This document shows, piece after piece, positions 47,162 to 59,860 of a stretch of DNA of 64,000 nucleotides; within the stretch, counting starts at the first letter, position 1, and each line of letters begins with the position of its first letter. This stretch comes from Paragyromitra xinjiangensis (Eukaryota > Ascomycota > Pezizomycetes > Pezizales > Discinaceae): contig JBCAMK010000003.1 of assembly GCA_038503065.1 (NCBI GenBank), positions 1,612,001 to 1,676,000 of the forward strand, read 5' to 3'. A program made the position numbers and the translations under genes. The notes under the pieces are model-generated. The model had not been told where the DNA came from. It worked only from the letters and a program-made list of their open reading frames with translations, and made no database searches.

Positions 47162-50100
47162 CGTGTCGGTCGGGTATGGCGGTAAATTGGGAGGTGGTCG
47201 GGTTGTCGTAAGTCGTCGTCGTTGGAGGGGCGGTTGCTGTTGCGAGCTGCGTTGAATTCACAAATTCGCTGTGGGCTGCGCGCTATCGTGTGGGGGCACT
47301 AGTCTACGATTGGGAAAAACAGTGACGGTGCAACTTGGGGCAAAACCCTAGGAACTGCATCACCATCTCTCACCCGCTCAACTGATGCGATGATTCTTGT
47401 GAGAACCTGAGGCGGTATAGACAAGATGCTCAGTCCCCATTTGCTGCATTTGCTTATACAAGATTCTAACCCCCTCTGCCTCTCGCTACTACGGCCAAAA
47501 TTAGCTGGAACCTAAGTTTCCAAGCCACCCAGGATAATCATCTTTCTCCCGAAGGCCGAAGACTCCAAAGCGGGCAGTACTTACGCCCAAAGATACCTGG
47601 GAATTTGGGGGACCAGTGTTTGCCGGCTAAGTTGCAGAATCGTTAAAGTTTTAGGAGTGATAAACAATTCACAAACTGAAGTGCTGTAGCTAGGTAGGGA
47701 TCCGAACAGAATCCCCACGGCAAGTGCTACTCCAACAGGCGAAACAAGCATTTTACTGCAAAATAAATCCGCTCCAATACGTGTAGATACATGTAATTTC
47801 TTCCATGTGTAAATGCCGCTTCTACAGGAGATGAGGTAAATTCTATATGCACAGCAGTGCTTAACGGCATATTTACTAAACATGTTCACAACTTAACGCC
47901 TTTGCATTCACATCCGCCCATATGCATGTGGCTCCCTGAATGACAGCGTCTAGCTACGAGCACTCGCTAAAAACATCTACCTCAACCGACAGCGTGAAAA
48001 CCGACTTCAATTCGAGGCCCAACACCACTAACCTCATGTCCCTCCACCATCCAGAGATTGATGTTTAAAAGTGGTTCACCTACCAATTATCACTACTACT
48101 ATGCCAGATGACTAGTTAACGATATACGGGGACATGATAGCCCGGGATATACTGTTCATCGGATCCAAACCGTCGCCATGCAATGGTAACCCTTGTCATT
48201 GACCTCGTATCATCCAATCAATACGAAGTGAAAGATCGGGTCATCGAAACCAGCTTTCAACGAACCTTTCTCCCAGCACCTAAGTGAAAGGCAACAGAAG
48301 GGTACTGATACCAAAGACTTTCAAGTAGTAATTTCGCCCGATTAGAAAGCAATATTAAAATCCCAGTAGTGTACCTCATTTAGCAACAAATTTTGTACGT
48401 CAGTCCGGAGGGAAGCCCGAAAGCAGAAATGAGCAAAACCCGTCGTGGTCATTTCAGCTCGCCCTTCAACGAGTCAGATAAGCGCCCGACAGCCCAAAAA
48501 GCAGCTGCAGTTGAATACGTAAACTTTAGGTTTCTAATAGACTTCACAATTTCAATATTATAGGATCTTCGAAGAAATTATAGTTCCCCGACGTATCGCC
48601 CGAGCTAATACTAATTGGCCCCCTAGATCGTGCACAAGCGTCCATTTTCAGGTTCTTCATTAATAATGGAGGTGATCTTTCCGTGCTAGAAAGTATATCG
48701 GCAGTTGACAAACACTCCCTCGCTCCTACAAATACTTAACATTTCATTTATCAAATTTACAGCATTTCCCTGATTTTACATACCTTCCTTGTTCCCCGTT
48801 AATTGGCGTCATTGCGCTTTGCGCGGTGCTTCTGGCCGGCATTTTCACATGCTCAGGTCTTGCCGGAGATTCACGCACCTCCTGAGCCATCAACCCCTAG
48901 TTTAATTGTGCCTAGTACTCTTTCGACATAACCCCCTTTCTACTTCCCTCGTCTTAAGGCTCTTTGGGCGGTGAACATTCCGTACCTCTAATTCAAACTT
49001 AGAGGTGGATCTGGTCTCAAGGCTACTTTTGAATCGGCTGTGGATTGACAATCGTAGGGTCACCTTTTTGGGAAAATGGAATAGCCTAAAGGGACAGGGA
49101 TTTTGACGAGCAAGAAGTCTTGAATCTTGCTGGTTAACACAACTGTGCTGGACCTGTGCAACCATCACCCGCGGGATAACGAGTGATAATATATGACAAA
49201 CTACCCAACCAATAAGTACTTTCTTGGCCTACCAAGATTTCTCACCCGCGACAGGGATTCTGCCCTGATCGCTTATCGAACATGGCTTGCGCGCTTTTCT
49301 CGATACTTATGCAATGCAAGTATTATTTTTTCCGACTTCTCGCCGCTCCCACCGCTATCCCGTCTTGAGATTTATATAGCGACGCATTCGTGCGTTTTGG
49401 CCCAGCTCCGTGTGGGAAAAAAGTTGGTCAGCATATCGTATTTTCGCTTTTTATTGCCAATCTACCTAGACATCAAACCTCACGAGCCACTGAGGAGCCA
49501 AATGTCAGATCTGAGTCTTTCACCTCATTGTCTTAACTACCGTGGAAAGTATGTGCATTCGAAGCAGTGCAACGTACGGTACGGATAGGTGGCAATCACG
49601 TAGCTGCAACTGCGGTAAGAAAATACCATTTGACAACAAAGGCAACCCATGCCGCAGCAGAGACATTAGCAAAACCTAGTAAGTCTTGCTTCTTTGAAAT
49701 GTAGTTGGATGCTGTGGGTTTGCGATTTTGCGATAACAAGAATCCAGAAGCGCTCAGGTTTGGTACTGGCAGCTTGGGCCGCTTGCCGGTCTGTCAACTT
49801 GATAATCGTATCGCGAGCCGTCATATCGGGGTTACTTATCATTGTCTTAGGCGGAAGGCTTGATGAAATGTTCACAAGACGTGGGATGGGGACGGGTTAG
49901 ATCGAGGCGAAACCCACAGCAGTACGTCTGCTAGCCTCGATCGCTATATATCCTGCAGGGTAACAAGGCGTAAGAAGAGGGGTATTGGGATGGAAAAAGT
50001 AACAAGTAGCAGCTACCGAACAGGAAATACTTTTCGGATTGATACTTGGTTGAAAATACTCGACAGTGGCTGCGTACACATCTCTATCACCTACCTAGAC

Positions 50101-52659
50101 TTTGCGTCAAGCGCTGGATACCTACCAACTCCTGATGATCATCACATGCACATCATGTTTTTATGTGATGTTTAGAGGAGCATGCTTCTGCTTGTCTCTT
50201 TGGATTTGGGTATTTTTTCCTTTCTCTGTCGTTGTCTCATATTCCAGGAAAGGCACTGCAACTGCGTGTTCTTGATGAGACAAAACAAAGATAAATAGCT
50301 TTGACAGTTGTCAACAAAAGATGATTTCAACAGAAATCCGGTACGCCGGCCCTACAAGTAAGGGCGCCAAAAAAGCAGCCCGAGTTTTAAGTCGTAATTG
50401 GCACCAGAGCCGCATTCATATCCGAGAACCGGGTACGCTTTCGGTCTGGGCCTGGCTGTCAGGATACCTAGGGGGATTAATTGCCCGGAGAAATATTAAG
50501 ATTAAATTAACCAGTAACTGGGATATTGGTAATAGCTCGTACTTTAAGAATATTGAAATTATGGTCTTCGCGACTTCTCGTTCTCAGGCTCGAGGAAAAC
50601 CAATACTTTGCGAACGCTGGTTCAGATTTAGCCTCGGATGGATCTGATGATGCTGCAAGAACCCGTCGTGAAACTTGTATGTTTCAAAAATAAGAGACAG
50701 AAATTCAGCTAACTGTGAGTTTGAACGACGATATTATGGATCTATATAAGCATGATCCGATGACTTCATATAAATTTTTAGTTTTTGTGATCTATGAAAT
50801 TGAAGACATTTTATCGATATAAACTCATGACTTCAGGTCGGAGGGTTCCGACCCCTGAGACTTTAAGTAGATGGATACACTACATGTACCTATGTATCTA
50901 TCAAAAATTGGGTTCCTGTGGATCTAGATGTCAATACATAGGTTATGGTCGTGGGTCATCTGACAGTGGATACCTCCGTATGATAGCTAAAGAAGAACAA
51001 GGGGTAACCTTGCCTGTGAAGGTACTTTAGAGTACTAAAGTGCAAGATTGTCTAACCTAACTTGTGCGCCAGGAATGTTGCGCAGATGATTGGTAGCGAA
51101 CGGGTAACGGTTTGCTTGTGTCAGCTCGCCTCTTCGGATAGACAGCTACATATATAGATGCTTTATTTGGGTTATGAATAAAGTGGATGATACGCTGGGC
51201 AAACCTCAGCCGTGGGGGGTGGTGTATCTTAGGGCTGATGTCGAGCTCATGGCGAAACTTGAAGAATTGCCGAAACATGAAAATGGACAGGTGTAAAATA
51301 AACTTCCTAGTGGCGACATCGACCTCGTTTTTCGGGTGGTTTATTCGTCAACGTTCGCGAGTAACGGAATGCCATTCGAAGTTCGAGGTGCTCAGGGTTT
51401 CAAGGGTGTTGCCGTCCCTGATCCAGAAATGACCCGCACTTGACAGGGACTACGATTAAAAGGGACAGTTTCTGTGCCGGAAAGCTATCCTGTCGCACGA
51501 ACCGTTCGGAAGAGGAAGAAATTGCTGTGGCATTTAGACGTTCTCAGGCATCATGCCGTTGGCAGTGTAAGCCCGTTCAGGTTAGACGCCTACTGTTTGT
51601 CCGTGCGCCCACGCACAGATCGTCGACAAGCGAGGCACCGCGACTCCGTGGGGAGAAGGCTCCGTGGGAGGTACCAATTAGTTACTACGGTGAAGTCGAA
51701 AGAAAATAATCAACCTATTGTGACGATGCCATCCTGTGGGTGCAAAGGGGGGCAGCCATGAGTGATGGGCACCGGGCATAGAGGGCTGCAGGCAAGTAGA
51801 CGGCGATGGTATTTGGGAGGCAAGCTTAAAGTACATGTATGTATGCACTCTACTGGTCGTACGGTCCCATAGAATCCTGGAGATGTGCTTCATCACGTCC
51901 CATCTGGATCCCTCAGCACATCTCATCCTCCTCCTCTTTACTGGGCTGCATCTCAGAGAGTTCATCGAGGCCCTTGCTTCATCCTTTCCCCCCCGTTTCC
52001 ATCAATCAAAATCATCGAAAGTCGTACCGGATACCTGACCTGCTTAACCCCTCACCTCTCGTTCCCTTTTTCAACTCGGTGCTGGCGTTGTGGATGTTTC
52101 TGCCACAGTCGAATACTTATCGGTTGAAGCAATTTCTTTGTGGCATATATCAAATTGTCTCTTTGTAGCGTGTCTCAGGAGGAAGCCACCTCAAACCCCT
52201 CCATCTCCAACGAGTTGCACATTCAGTCTAGATCATTCTGGGAAAACTGTATGAAACCATCTGGAGCTTGACGACCTTGTTTTGTTTTCTATCATATTCC
52301 TTCTCTCCTGTCTTGCATCGCATTGCATTTGAGATCGAAGAAGTCTTTACTGGTAAAATTTACTTTCGGGGCTGCGCTTTGGTCGCTGCACAGTGCCCCA
52401 CCAATCCCTGCTCCCGAGGAGCTATACTATAATCTTCTTATACCAAGCGCTAGGTGCTCTCCTTTTCCGAGAGCTTCCAACATCTTGGTCAATTGAGTTG
52501 ACTGGTTTTCGTGACGAAAGACACTTCGGGTTGTACTTTCACGTAGGTCTGGCCCTCGGAGTATTGCAGTTTAGAGAATATATAGTTGACTGACCATTTC
52601 TTAGCAAACAAAGTTTCACGTCAACTCGCAAGCTAACTCCAACACCCTCGCATTTCCAT
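47162..52659. other. Gene desert (about 5.5 kb) between RPL9 and the disordered-protein gene
   Basis: The first 200 bases are the RPL9 promoter. The rest contains only short open frames without recognisable domains (the largest about 130 codons at 49193-49588). I see no terminal repeats, transposase motifs or RNA genes. The 12-mer TACATGTATGTA occurs at 51832-51843 and also at two other places in the window. The last 500 bases are presumably promoter and leader of the 52660 gene. Confidence 0.45.
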
Positions 52660-54567
52660 ATGTACAAAACGATAAGGAGTCCCCAGCTCCCAGAGTATGT
52701 GGACTACTCCCCACGCGACGAAGATTGTATGGAAGTCATTCAACCCGGAAACAGTACTCCACACTGTCAATATCGAGTGTTCCCAATGGACCGCCAAATT
52801 CGGACGACCCGTTCACGATCTGAGACGTCATTTTCAGATGACCTCTCCCTAACGCCTTCTACCTCTCGAAGCGCTACGCAAGATCTTGCTGAATTTTTGA
52901 AAACATCCAGTCCTCAAGACTACAAAAGGACTCTTGGATCAAGTTCTTCCGAGGATCTTACAAGTATTGCTAGTTCCCAAAAGAGGAGTTTTCGGTTTTT
53001 GGGGTCCTCAGCATTAAAGAATTTACCTACAAGACCTAGCACAACCCCTGTGCCAACTCCATTACCCAACAAGAATGTAGTTTCGAAAACTACTTCTCGA
53101 GGGAAACCGTACCTTCAAATCAGCGTGGACTATGACGAAGGCTACCCCCAATCACACACCACTATAACAGCTCGCCAGCAGTCAATTTTCTCATCAGATA
53201 CTTCGTCTGATATTTACCAGCGATCGAGCATAGTTGCAAGTACATATACCAGCGCAGACTCTGGCATAGGCTCTCGAGATTCATGTACCGGCGAGCGGCC
53301 AAGGATAACCCCTCCTTATCCTCCTCAAAATGCTCAAGATTCGATGATTTCGCTCGATCTAGCAACTATGGGAAGATATCAACAATTCCTCGACTCCGGA
53401 TTCAATTCCAAAGCTCCTAACGATAACCTTGAGGTGAAGCCTTGCACGCCTTCCGATATTGTTAGCGCCGGCATGGCGAAGCTGCGAGCGTATCAAGAAC
53501 TTCAAAGGCTTGGAAGTATAAAAACGCCACCACTCACGCCGGAATTTTCTTCAATCCCCCGTACTTCAGGTGACGTTGTTTTGAATTCTCCAAAAAGTCC
53601 TCGTCGCCGTTCGCGGCCAAACAGCGCAAGACTTGGCCAGGGGAGGTCTCAAGAAACATCCCGTCGTTCTTCCATGGCTTCTGATCTCTTTGATGATATT
53701 ACCGACACCGAATTCGAAGGCACAGCCGGTCCCGGTGGTCAGCGCAAAAAGAGTCGGAAAGCGCCCCCCCGCCCAGGCCCACCGCCTAACAGAAGTTTGC
53801 CATCTCTTCCAGAAGGACACGACGATCCACGGTCAAAATCACCAAGAAAGGGTCGCGAGACTCTTAATGTACGCCATTCTCAAGTATCCTTCACTAGTAC
53901 GATTGCTAGTAATAGTAGCCACTTTGAGGATGCACAGTCAATCAGAAGCGATCGGAAGTCCCGTGAAGAGCGCGTTAAAGCCCGTAAAGCGAAGGACCTT
54001 GATCGACATCTTCGGTTGATGAAAGAGAAAAAGGATAACGTGAAATCTACTAATGATTGCGAAAGTGTGGCCTCCGGAAACCCCGGCTCTTCCGTATGCC
54101 CCCCATCACCTGCAAATAGCGATTCCAGAAGGATGGGGCAATCGAGCGATGGAAGTAGGGGGAATTCCTCAACCGCTGTTGCTCTAAGTGAGCATCCGGT
54201 TTCATCAATCAATAGCCTTCCCAGGAGCTCCGGGAACGGCAACGCACCTACCCTTCGTATACGTAGCTCCGATCCGACAGCGCCTCAAGGGAACGAAAAT
54301 CTTCAGTCACCAGCGTCACCAGCACTTAGTACTCTAGCGCCTTGCTGTTCGGCGAGGGAAATGGAATTGGAAGCACGCATGCTTGCTGTAGAGCGCAAGA
54401 ACAAAATGCTTGAACAAGCTTTAATGGCGGTCATTCGGAGCGCCGTAAGAGGTCAAGCGCAACGGAGGTCGGAGTTGTTGAAGGCAAATGTATTGGAGGA
54501 GTTGTTGGATGAGATGGATCTTGATGAGTTTCCGGCGGCCTTTGCGGCGGGTGGTCAGATGAATTGA
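52660..54567 (+). CDS. Uncharacterised disordered protein with Pro-rich SH3-ligand-like motif and C-terminal coiled coil (635 aa)
   Basis: A single intronless frame. The start is uncertain: the ATG at 52660 has a weak context, and alternative in-frame ATGs follow at residues 23 and 43. The protein is Ser/Pro/Thr/Arg-rich almost throughout, with many SP/TP and RxxS phosphosite-like motifs (KTPPLTPEFS; NSPKSPRRRS). It also has a polyproline SH3-ligand-like segment (KAPPRPGPPPNRSLPSLPE), a basic Lys/Arg coiled-coil-prone stretch (REERVKARKAKDLDRHLRLMKEKK), and a conserved-looking C-terminal helix (REMELEARMLAVERKNKMLEQALMAVI) followed by LLDEMDLDEF. Such architectures are common in ascomycete proteins of the cell cortex or of signalling, but I do not recognise the family. 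Codon openness over 1.9 kb leaves little doubt that it is a gene. Confidence 0.82.
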   Translation: MYKTIRSPQLPEYVDYSPRDEDCMEVIQPGNSTPHCQYRVFPMDRQIRTTRSRSETSFSDDLSLTPSTSRSATQDLAEFLKTSSPQDYKRTLGSSSSEDLTSIASSQKRSFRFLGSSALKNLPTRPSTTPVPTPLPNKNVVSKTTSRGKPYLQISVDYDEGYPQSHTTITARQQSIFSSDTSSDIYQRSSIVASTYTSADSGIGSRDSCTGERPRITPPYPPQNAQDSMISLDLATMGRYQQFLDSGFNSKAPNDNLEVKPCTPSDIVSAGMAKLRAYQELQRLGSIKTPPLTPEFSSIPRTSGDVVLNSPKSPRRRSRPNSARLGQGRSQETSRRSSMASDLFDDITDTEFEGTAGPGGQRKKSRKAPPRPGPPPNRSLPSLPEGHDDPRSKSPRKGRETLNVRHSQVSFTSTIASNSSHFEDAQSIRSDRKSREERVKARKAKDLDRHLRLMKEKKDNVKSTNDCESVASGNPGSSVCPPSPANSDSRRMGQSSDGSRGNSSTAVALSEHPVSSINSLPRSSGNGNAPTLRIRSSDPTAPQGNENLQSPASPALSTLAPCCSAREMELEARMLAVERKNKMLEQALMAVIRSAVRGQAQRRSELLKANVLEELLDEMDLDEFPAAFAAGGQMN

Positions 54568-56715
54568 TCGCGTTTGAAGGTTGTGTTCTTGGTGCATGAG
54601 GTGTTCTGGCTTTCATCTGGGGTTTTTCGGGAGAAACGTTGGTGCTTTTGCTAACTGCATCGCGTTCAATTCCCTTGCTTTTCTCTCTCTACAACCGGAA
54701 AACATTTCATCGTCTCTTAATTTTGTCTATATAATATTTGCTCATCATTTCACCTTGCTGGTTTCTTTTTCTTGTACAACCATTGCTTAGTATACCCAGG
54801 TGTTGGCTCTCTTTTATTGATTCGCTTTTTCTTTTGTTTTTTTCGATTACTGCACAATGATCGCTCGATCAACTATATTCTTAGAGGTGCCACACTTTCT
54901 TTTCTGAGATATTTCGATTTCAATCTCTTTTGTTACGGGGGTAGTCTTTTTTTTCAATGATGGCTTTATGGGTGTTCAATTCGTCAAAAACGGGGTGGCT
55001 GGTTCGGGATTAGGTTGTTTCTTATGGTTCCCTTGGTTATAGGGAATGAGAAACGTTGTGTGATATCCCTTCTTGATCATATCTTTGTGTATTATAATAT
55101 TTGTCCAAGTTTGAGTTGTTTGGATTAGTTATTTAGCGCAGGTAGCTGTTTGATGATTATTCAGGCGACAGGCAAACAAGTCCATATGAAAATAAACAAA
55201 CGAATGCAGATAGCTTCAGGGTATTTACGTTCCACATTCCATTATGAGCAAGGTTCTCCTCTCAAATTTGGATGCTATCAGTACCGATAACTATCTGTCA
55301 CGTGATGATATCTTCATGGCCGATCAGTCTGATAACAACGGGTGTATTTTTCAGCGCTCTCGGGATCAACCTGTCGAAGCGCATGACCGTGACGTGAGGC
55401 TGGTGCTGGAAATTATTCAATGTAAGGTGGGAGTTATCTGATTCCATTAGTGGGACCTGGATTAATCCCACGATCCGAGTCTGCAAGGCTCTGAAATGTC
55501 TTAATGGTCAGATCAGAACCCGGTTCTGGACTTGAACCGAGCGGAGGATCATCACCCAGCCCAACCACCAGTCTATCAGAATTAACCTGTCCGCCCTGCG
55601 GTGGTCGCTTCATGTGATCTGTGCTAAACACGACCCGGAGATTATTTTCCCTACTATAGCGGTCGTGAAGCGCAGGAGATCACACGTGTCTAGGCCACTG
55701 AGGGAGAGAGTGATAGGACGTGACCCAAAAAGCAAAACTACTCGGGATACTCGGGCGGTAATTAATATCTCGGATGGCTCAGTAGCAGCACCAACCGGAG
55801 CGCACATGCTGTCTGGAGATCTCTATTGTTGGTCACAGACTCTCCGTGGTAAAACACGATGTTTATTGGATATTAAGTATTGCGATTTGTAGGTTTTCGG
55901 GCACTCAAGCCGTTGCGGTTGATTAGCTTTAGGGCTGTCGTTTATCCCGTTACGATCCAGCCATCCGATACGCTAGCCGCCGCCCGAGCACAAACCACAA
56001 CATCTACGCAACATCACAAGAGAATACGACAATAGCGCTACGAAAGTTAGTAGCGCATCTGAGATGGTTGGGTGGCATTCAATCGAGTGAGTTTTCATGA
56101 CATCGGATCGCCGCCGATATCGGTGTTGTATTTTCGGACGTTACCAGTTACTCGATGTTCGTTTCGGTGTTTGTCAGTATGTTTCCTAGCCGGCATTTGC
56201 TTTGTTCCACTTCGGAGGAGGTTCGGAGTAAGTTCGGCGGAGGCACGGAAGAGGCCCGGAGATGACCTTCGGAGAGAGCCTATTCAGGAATATATATATC
56301 AACGTCATCCTACTCATATAGTCACCTGTTGGAGAGACATTGGTTGACGCGAGATGTTTATCGTGACAGATCTTCCTACATATACATTCAACAGTGCTGA
56401 TCTGCCCCCACGTGTATAATCCATAGTTGCTGCTAGGATTTGTAGGCGATTACTATTTACTAGTACTCCGATTTTACGTTCGGATATCACGAGTTGACGA
56501 TCCGGAGGATCTCGGTTTACGGCAACATTATTCGTAAGAAATAATTAGGTACAAAAGAATAAAAATAGAGTTAAATTTGCTTTTATTGGCATATATAGCT
56601 TTGAAACGGGTGTGAAAAAAGTACAGCGATATACTCGGAAAATAAGTAAGTTTCTATTGAGTTGTGTAACTAAGAAAAGAGATATGTGATCTAGTACTTA
56701 TTGATATCGGCCCAT
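54568..56715. other. Intergenic region before the ankyrin-BTB gene
   Basis: T-rich 3' UTR sequence of the upstream gene to about 55100, then about 1.6 kb with no supported gene. Short frames at 55244-55441 and 55614-55892 lack features. Possible tRNA-like boxes near 55500 and 55780 were examined and rejected. Confidence 0.5.
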
Positions 56716-58870
56716 CTAGGCGTCCAACCTAAGTTTATCTGGCAAAAAAAGGTCCAATCAGTATTTATTTTGACTGAGGGGAAGGAAAAAAAGGAGGGGT
56801 ACGAACCTAGCAACTCATCGATCTGACCAAGTAGCGAGTCGTATAGGTAGGTTGCTTCTGTGTTGAGGCTGAGTTCTCCGTAGTCAGCTGATTTTTTATT
56901 GCTGTTGTCTAGATCCTCGTTCTTTCTAGGATACGCTTTGTCCCATTCTTTTTCTGTTGCTTTTACTTCATCAGACTGGTCTGGGCTTTCCGTCCCATGT
57001 ATTTTGTCATCACCACCTTCTTCTTCCTCTTCGTGCATCCCCATATCGTCGACGCGCATGCGGAAGCGCTCGTTCAAATAATATCGTATGTCGTCAACTA
57101 ACTCAATCGTGTCGGTTTCCTGGCGCTTCTCAATTCTCTCCGCGCTCTGTACAAAGCCCGATTAGTTCGATCATTTTCTAGATTACCTACTGGTTTCACC
57201 GAAGACTTACCTCCTGGACTAGATCTGCAAAATTTTTATCGTTGATAAAGAATTCTAGCCTCTCTGCGATATATTTCGCGCCGAACTCTTCAAGCCTGGG
57301 GATCCTGGTTAACCATCCCGCACGTATGACATCGTAGATGCTGTACGGCAAATCGTCCGAGTTGCCGGCCGTGCTGATCACTTGGGCACATCGTGTCTTA
57401 AGTCTGTCGATAAATAGCTGATCTGCGGCGAACAAAGCGTCGAGTGCCAATTCTAGTGGGATCTCCACCTTCTCAGAGTAGAAGAAAGCCAGTACTAACT
57501 CAAGTACGCCCGGAGACATGTCCAACGAAATGATCTGCAGTGGCTCGTCATCGCCACGGTGCTGACCTTCACGGAATGGTGAATTGAACATGATGGTGAA
57601 GAATTCAGAGCGAAGAAGAGCTTTGTGGACTGGATAGATGACGGTACGTTTCAGGCTGCCGGAACGGCCGTTCGCAGGTGTATCTACTTCCTCGTCCTCA
57701 ATCTCCCCACCCTCAAGCTCATCGGCTTGTAGAAGAACATCTGCAAACATCTCATTGTGTCTGTCCACTCGTACATCCTTGATGTTTTCCGTGGGCTTTA
57801 TCTCGATCTTACGGCCGAGTACGAGCGTTTGGAACCGCTCTTCGAGGTTGTCTTGGGCTTGCTTTACGCTCTCGCTTCTTTTCTGCCTTCTGATACGTGG
57901 GTCCCCCGCTACAAGGACCAATTCCCATAAATCAGGGATTTCTAGGTGCCTACTGAGCTTTTCGACTCCCTGTAGTACATCTTGATGAATCGCTTCCATC
58001 ACTTCACCCAGGTACATATAACGCACTGCGACCTCGAACGCACGTGCGTCAAAAGAATTTGCAAGTCGGATTTTTGTCTGTTGAGCCAGTTTGCGTCGGA
58101 AGTATGGCGAACGAGCAGCAAGCAAAAATTTGTGTAATCGAAACTCCTTGACGGTTGATGAGGCATGCGATGCGGCAAGGATGGTTACATCTGTGGTATC
58201 TAGCTCTGGCCGTTGTAATAGCGAGCTGATATGTGCTGCCCATGGTTGCGCGGGGTCGATACTTTTTGAGTACTAAATGCTCAAATTCTCAACATCTAAA
58301 TCGTCTCATTGAGGGTGGGTGCGTACGTCATACTGTAGCAGTAAATTTCTTATCCGGTCGTTCAGTGCATTGTAAAGAATTCTTTCACCTTGGAAGGTAT
58401 CCCGCTCGCAAATTGCCCCACTTTCTAGCAGCAATTGCACAACCTCGTAGTGGCCGCAAAGACTAGCCTTGTCCGAAAACATACCTTCGGTCAGCCACCA
58501 ATCTAGAAAAATTTAAACCACCAATTCTCTCTAAGAAAGGTCGAGGGACTTACCAAAGTAAGTGGCAAATAATCATATGCATCAACTGCATTCAAATTTA
58601 CACCTTTGAACGCGATGAGGGCCTGGACGGTCTTAACGTCTCCACGTCTACATGCCTCGCACCTGAGTTCGTTCGCCAATCTTCAGTAAATCCTCCACTC
58701 ATCCTTGTTTCGGGAAAAGTTTCTTCAGGAACTCACAGCTCCTGAAAAGGCTCACTTTCATCGAGTGGGTTCGCCGTGGCGCCAGCTTCCCGCTCCTCCT
58801 GGCGTTCGTGGACGAGCTGCGCGATCAAAGCTGTTTTGGATGGGTTTGCGACTTCGTCTATTGTGACCAT
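56716..58870 (-). CDS. Ankyrin repeat and BTB/POZ domain protein (ABTB1/Btb-like Cullin-3 adaptor type)
   Basis: Six exons on the minus strand (58870-58737, 58662-58554, 58467-58327, 58272-57211, 57146-56807, 56738-56716) give 602 residues in phase. The ATG at 58870 is the first in frame. Residues about 45-125 hold ankyrin-type repeats (CEACRRGDVKTVQALI; DAYDYLPLTLASLCGHYEVVQLLLESGA). Two BTB domains follow: the first at about 150-255 (DVTILAAS...FRLHKFLLAARSPYFRRKL), the second at about 285-410 (ADVLLQAD...YPVHKALLRSEFFTIMF...SPGVLELVLAFFYSEKVEI). Then comes a BACK-like helical region (AADQLFIDRLKTRCAQVI) and an acidic tail ending IDELLDKLRLDA. The ankyrin plus tandem BTB order matches metazoan ABTB1 and fungal Btb proteins, which are thought to be substrate adaptors for Cullin-3 ubiquitin ligases. 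The acidic insertion near 480-560 (EEEEEGGDD) is variable in the family. Confidence 0.9.
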
Positions 58871-59127
58871 CTTTTCGTTTTGTAATTTTGTTCTTTCTGG
58901 TGCTTGAGTCCCTTGAGTTGCTGTCCCAGCCCACGCAGCTTTCAAATAGCTAGAGAGGTGCCTACCAATTGCAATAAAATGTTCCGAAGTATTCCTCTAG
59001 AAGCTATATGAGTAATTTCGACCCCGCAAAACTTAAATCAAACTCTTTGAAATCAAACCGTCCAATGTAGTTGAGCCGGCAGGGTAGAGTCTTAACCCCG
59101 ACGTTAGAACGTCACCACCGGAGATGG

Positions 59128-59147
59128 TTATCTTATCTTATCTTATC
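59128..59147. repeat. TTATC pentamer repeat
   Basis: Four exact tandem copies of TTATC. On the opposite strand this gives GATAA units, the core recognised by fungal GATA factors (AreA/SRE-type), so a regulatory reading is possible, but slippage alone would also explain it. Confidence 0.7.
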
Positions 59148-59758
59148 GGTTAACCGTTACCCGGGCAAATTTATTCACCAAAGATCACTCGTTTTAAGTG
59201 TGGTATGATTCTTGAGGGTCATGTTTCCGATCTCAGCGCCTATTTTGACAAAGTGCCCCGATCAAGCTTGTAAAAGAGGAGTCATTTTAGATTTGCCTGA
59301 TCTACTAATGTTCTAGCCCCTCAGGCTGCTATTTGTGGTAGGACCTTAGAGCATTGCTTCGCTTACTACCCCACTTCACGTCTTTGAGTATTTAGTTAGA
59401 TTTGGTATTCTCAGAGACCTTTAATCTTATGAATCAGTTCTAAAAATTCTCTGGTGACGTGGTGATACGCTTTTGTTTCCCCTAGGTTGATATTGTGAAG
59501 ATAGCAATTTTTCGTATGGCTAAGTCTCTTCTCGATGCTAATGCCGCGGCCGTCGCTCGTGTGGTAAGGGTGGGAAGTCCATAAAAATTTTGCCTGGCTT
59601 AATGTGATATCAATTCAGAACACATCTTCACACTAGGGTTAACTTGACTTATGATAAAAATCTTTGTTTCTCCATCTTGATAATTCCGACTTTTCAAGAT
59701 TCTAAGGGTGTTGAAACGAACAAACCCCATCTTGATACAAGTAACCTCAACGATTGTG

Positions 59759-59765
59759 TATAAAT
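59759..59765 (+). promoter_or_regulatory. TATA box of the Ser/Asp-repeat gene
   Basis: TATAAAT, 96-102 bp upstream of the ATG at 59861, in an otherwise non-AT-rich context and followed by an A/C-rich leader ending CAAACAAA-ATG. Such TATA-to-ATG spacing and leader are typical of strongly or conditionally expressed fungal genes. Confidence 0.5.
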
Positions 59766-59860
59766 CCCTGCTTTACCTTCCATCGGCTAAAAATTAAATC
59801 ATCTCACCATTAGCATCAGCGCCTCTCAACAAATTAAAGCAAACAATAACTTCAAACAAA

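Larger units (their letters stand above)
58871..59860. other. Divergent region between the ankyrin-BTB gene and the Ser/Asp-repeat gene
   Basis: Contains the two promoters. A TTATC pentamer is repeated four times at 59128-59147. A TATAAAT box lies at 59759-59765, about 100 bp before the ATG of the Ser/Asp-repeat gene. No other feature is seen. Confidence 0.5.

Noticed and set aside
49193..49588. 131-codon frame in the 47-52 kb desert
   Set aside because: No domain, weak composition, no splice context; more likely a chance frame.
55480..55800. tRNA A/B-box-like strings (GGTTCAAGTCC on the minus strand, TGGCTCAGTAGC on the plus strand)
   Set aside because: Neither has a complementary T stem or acceptor stem, and the two are on different strands.
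58871..58945. Longer N-terminus for the ankyrin-BTB protein
   Set aside because: The open frame upstream starts at TTG, not ATG; the first ATG is at 58870.
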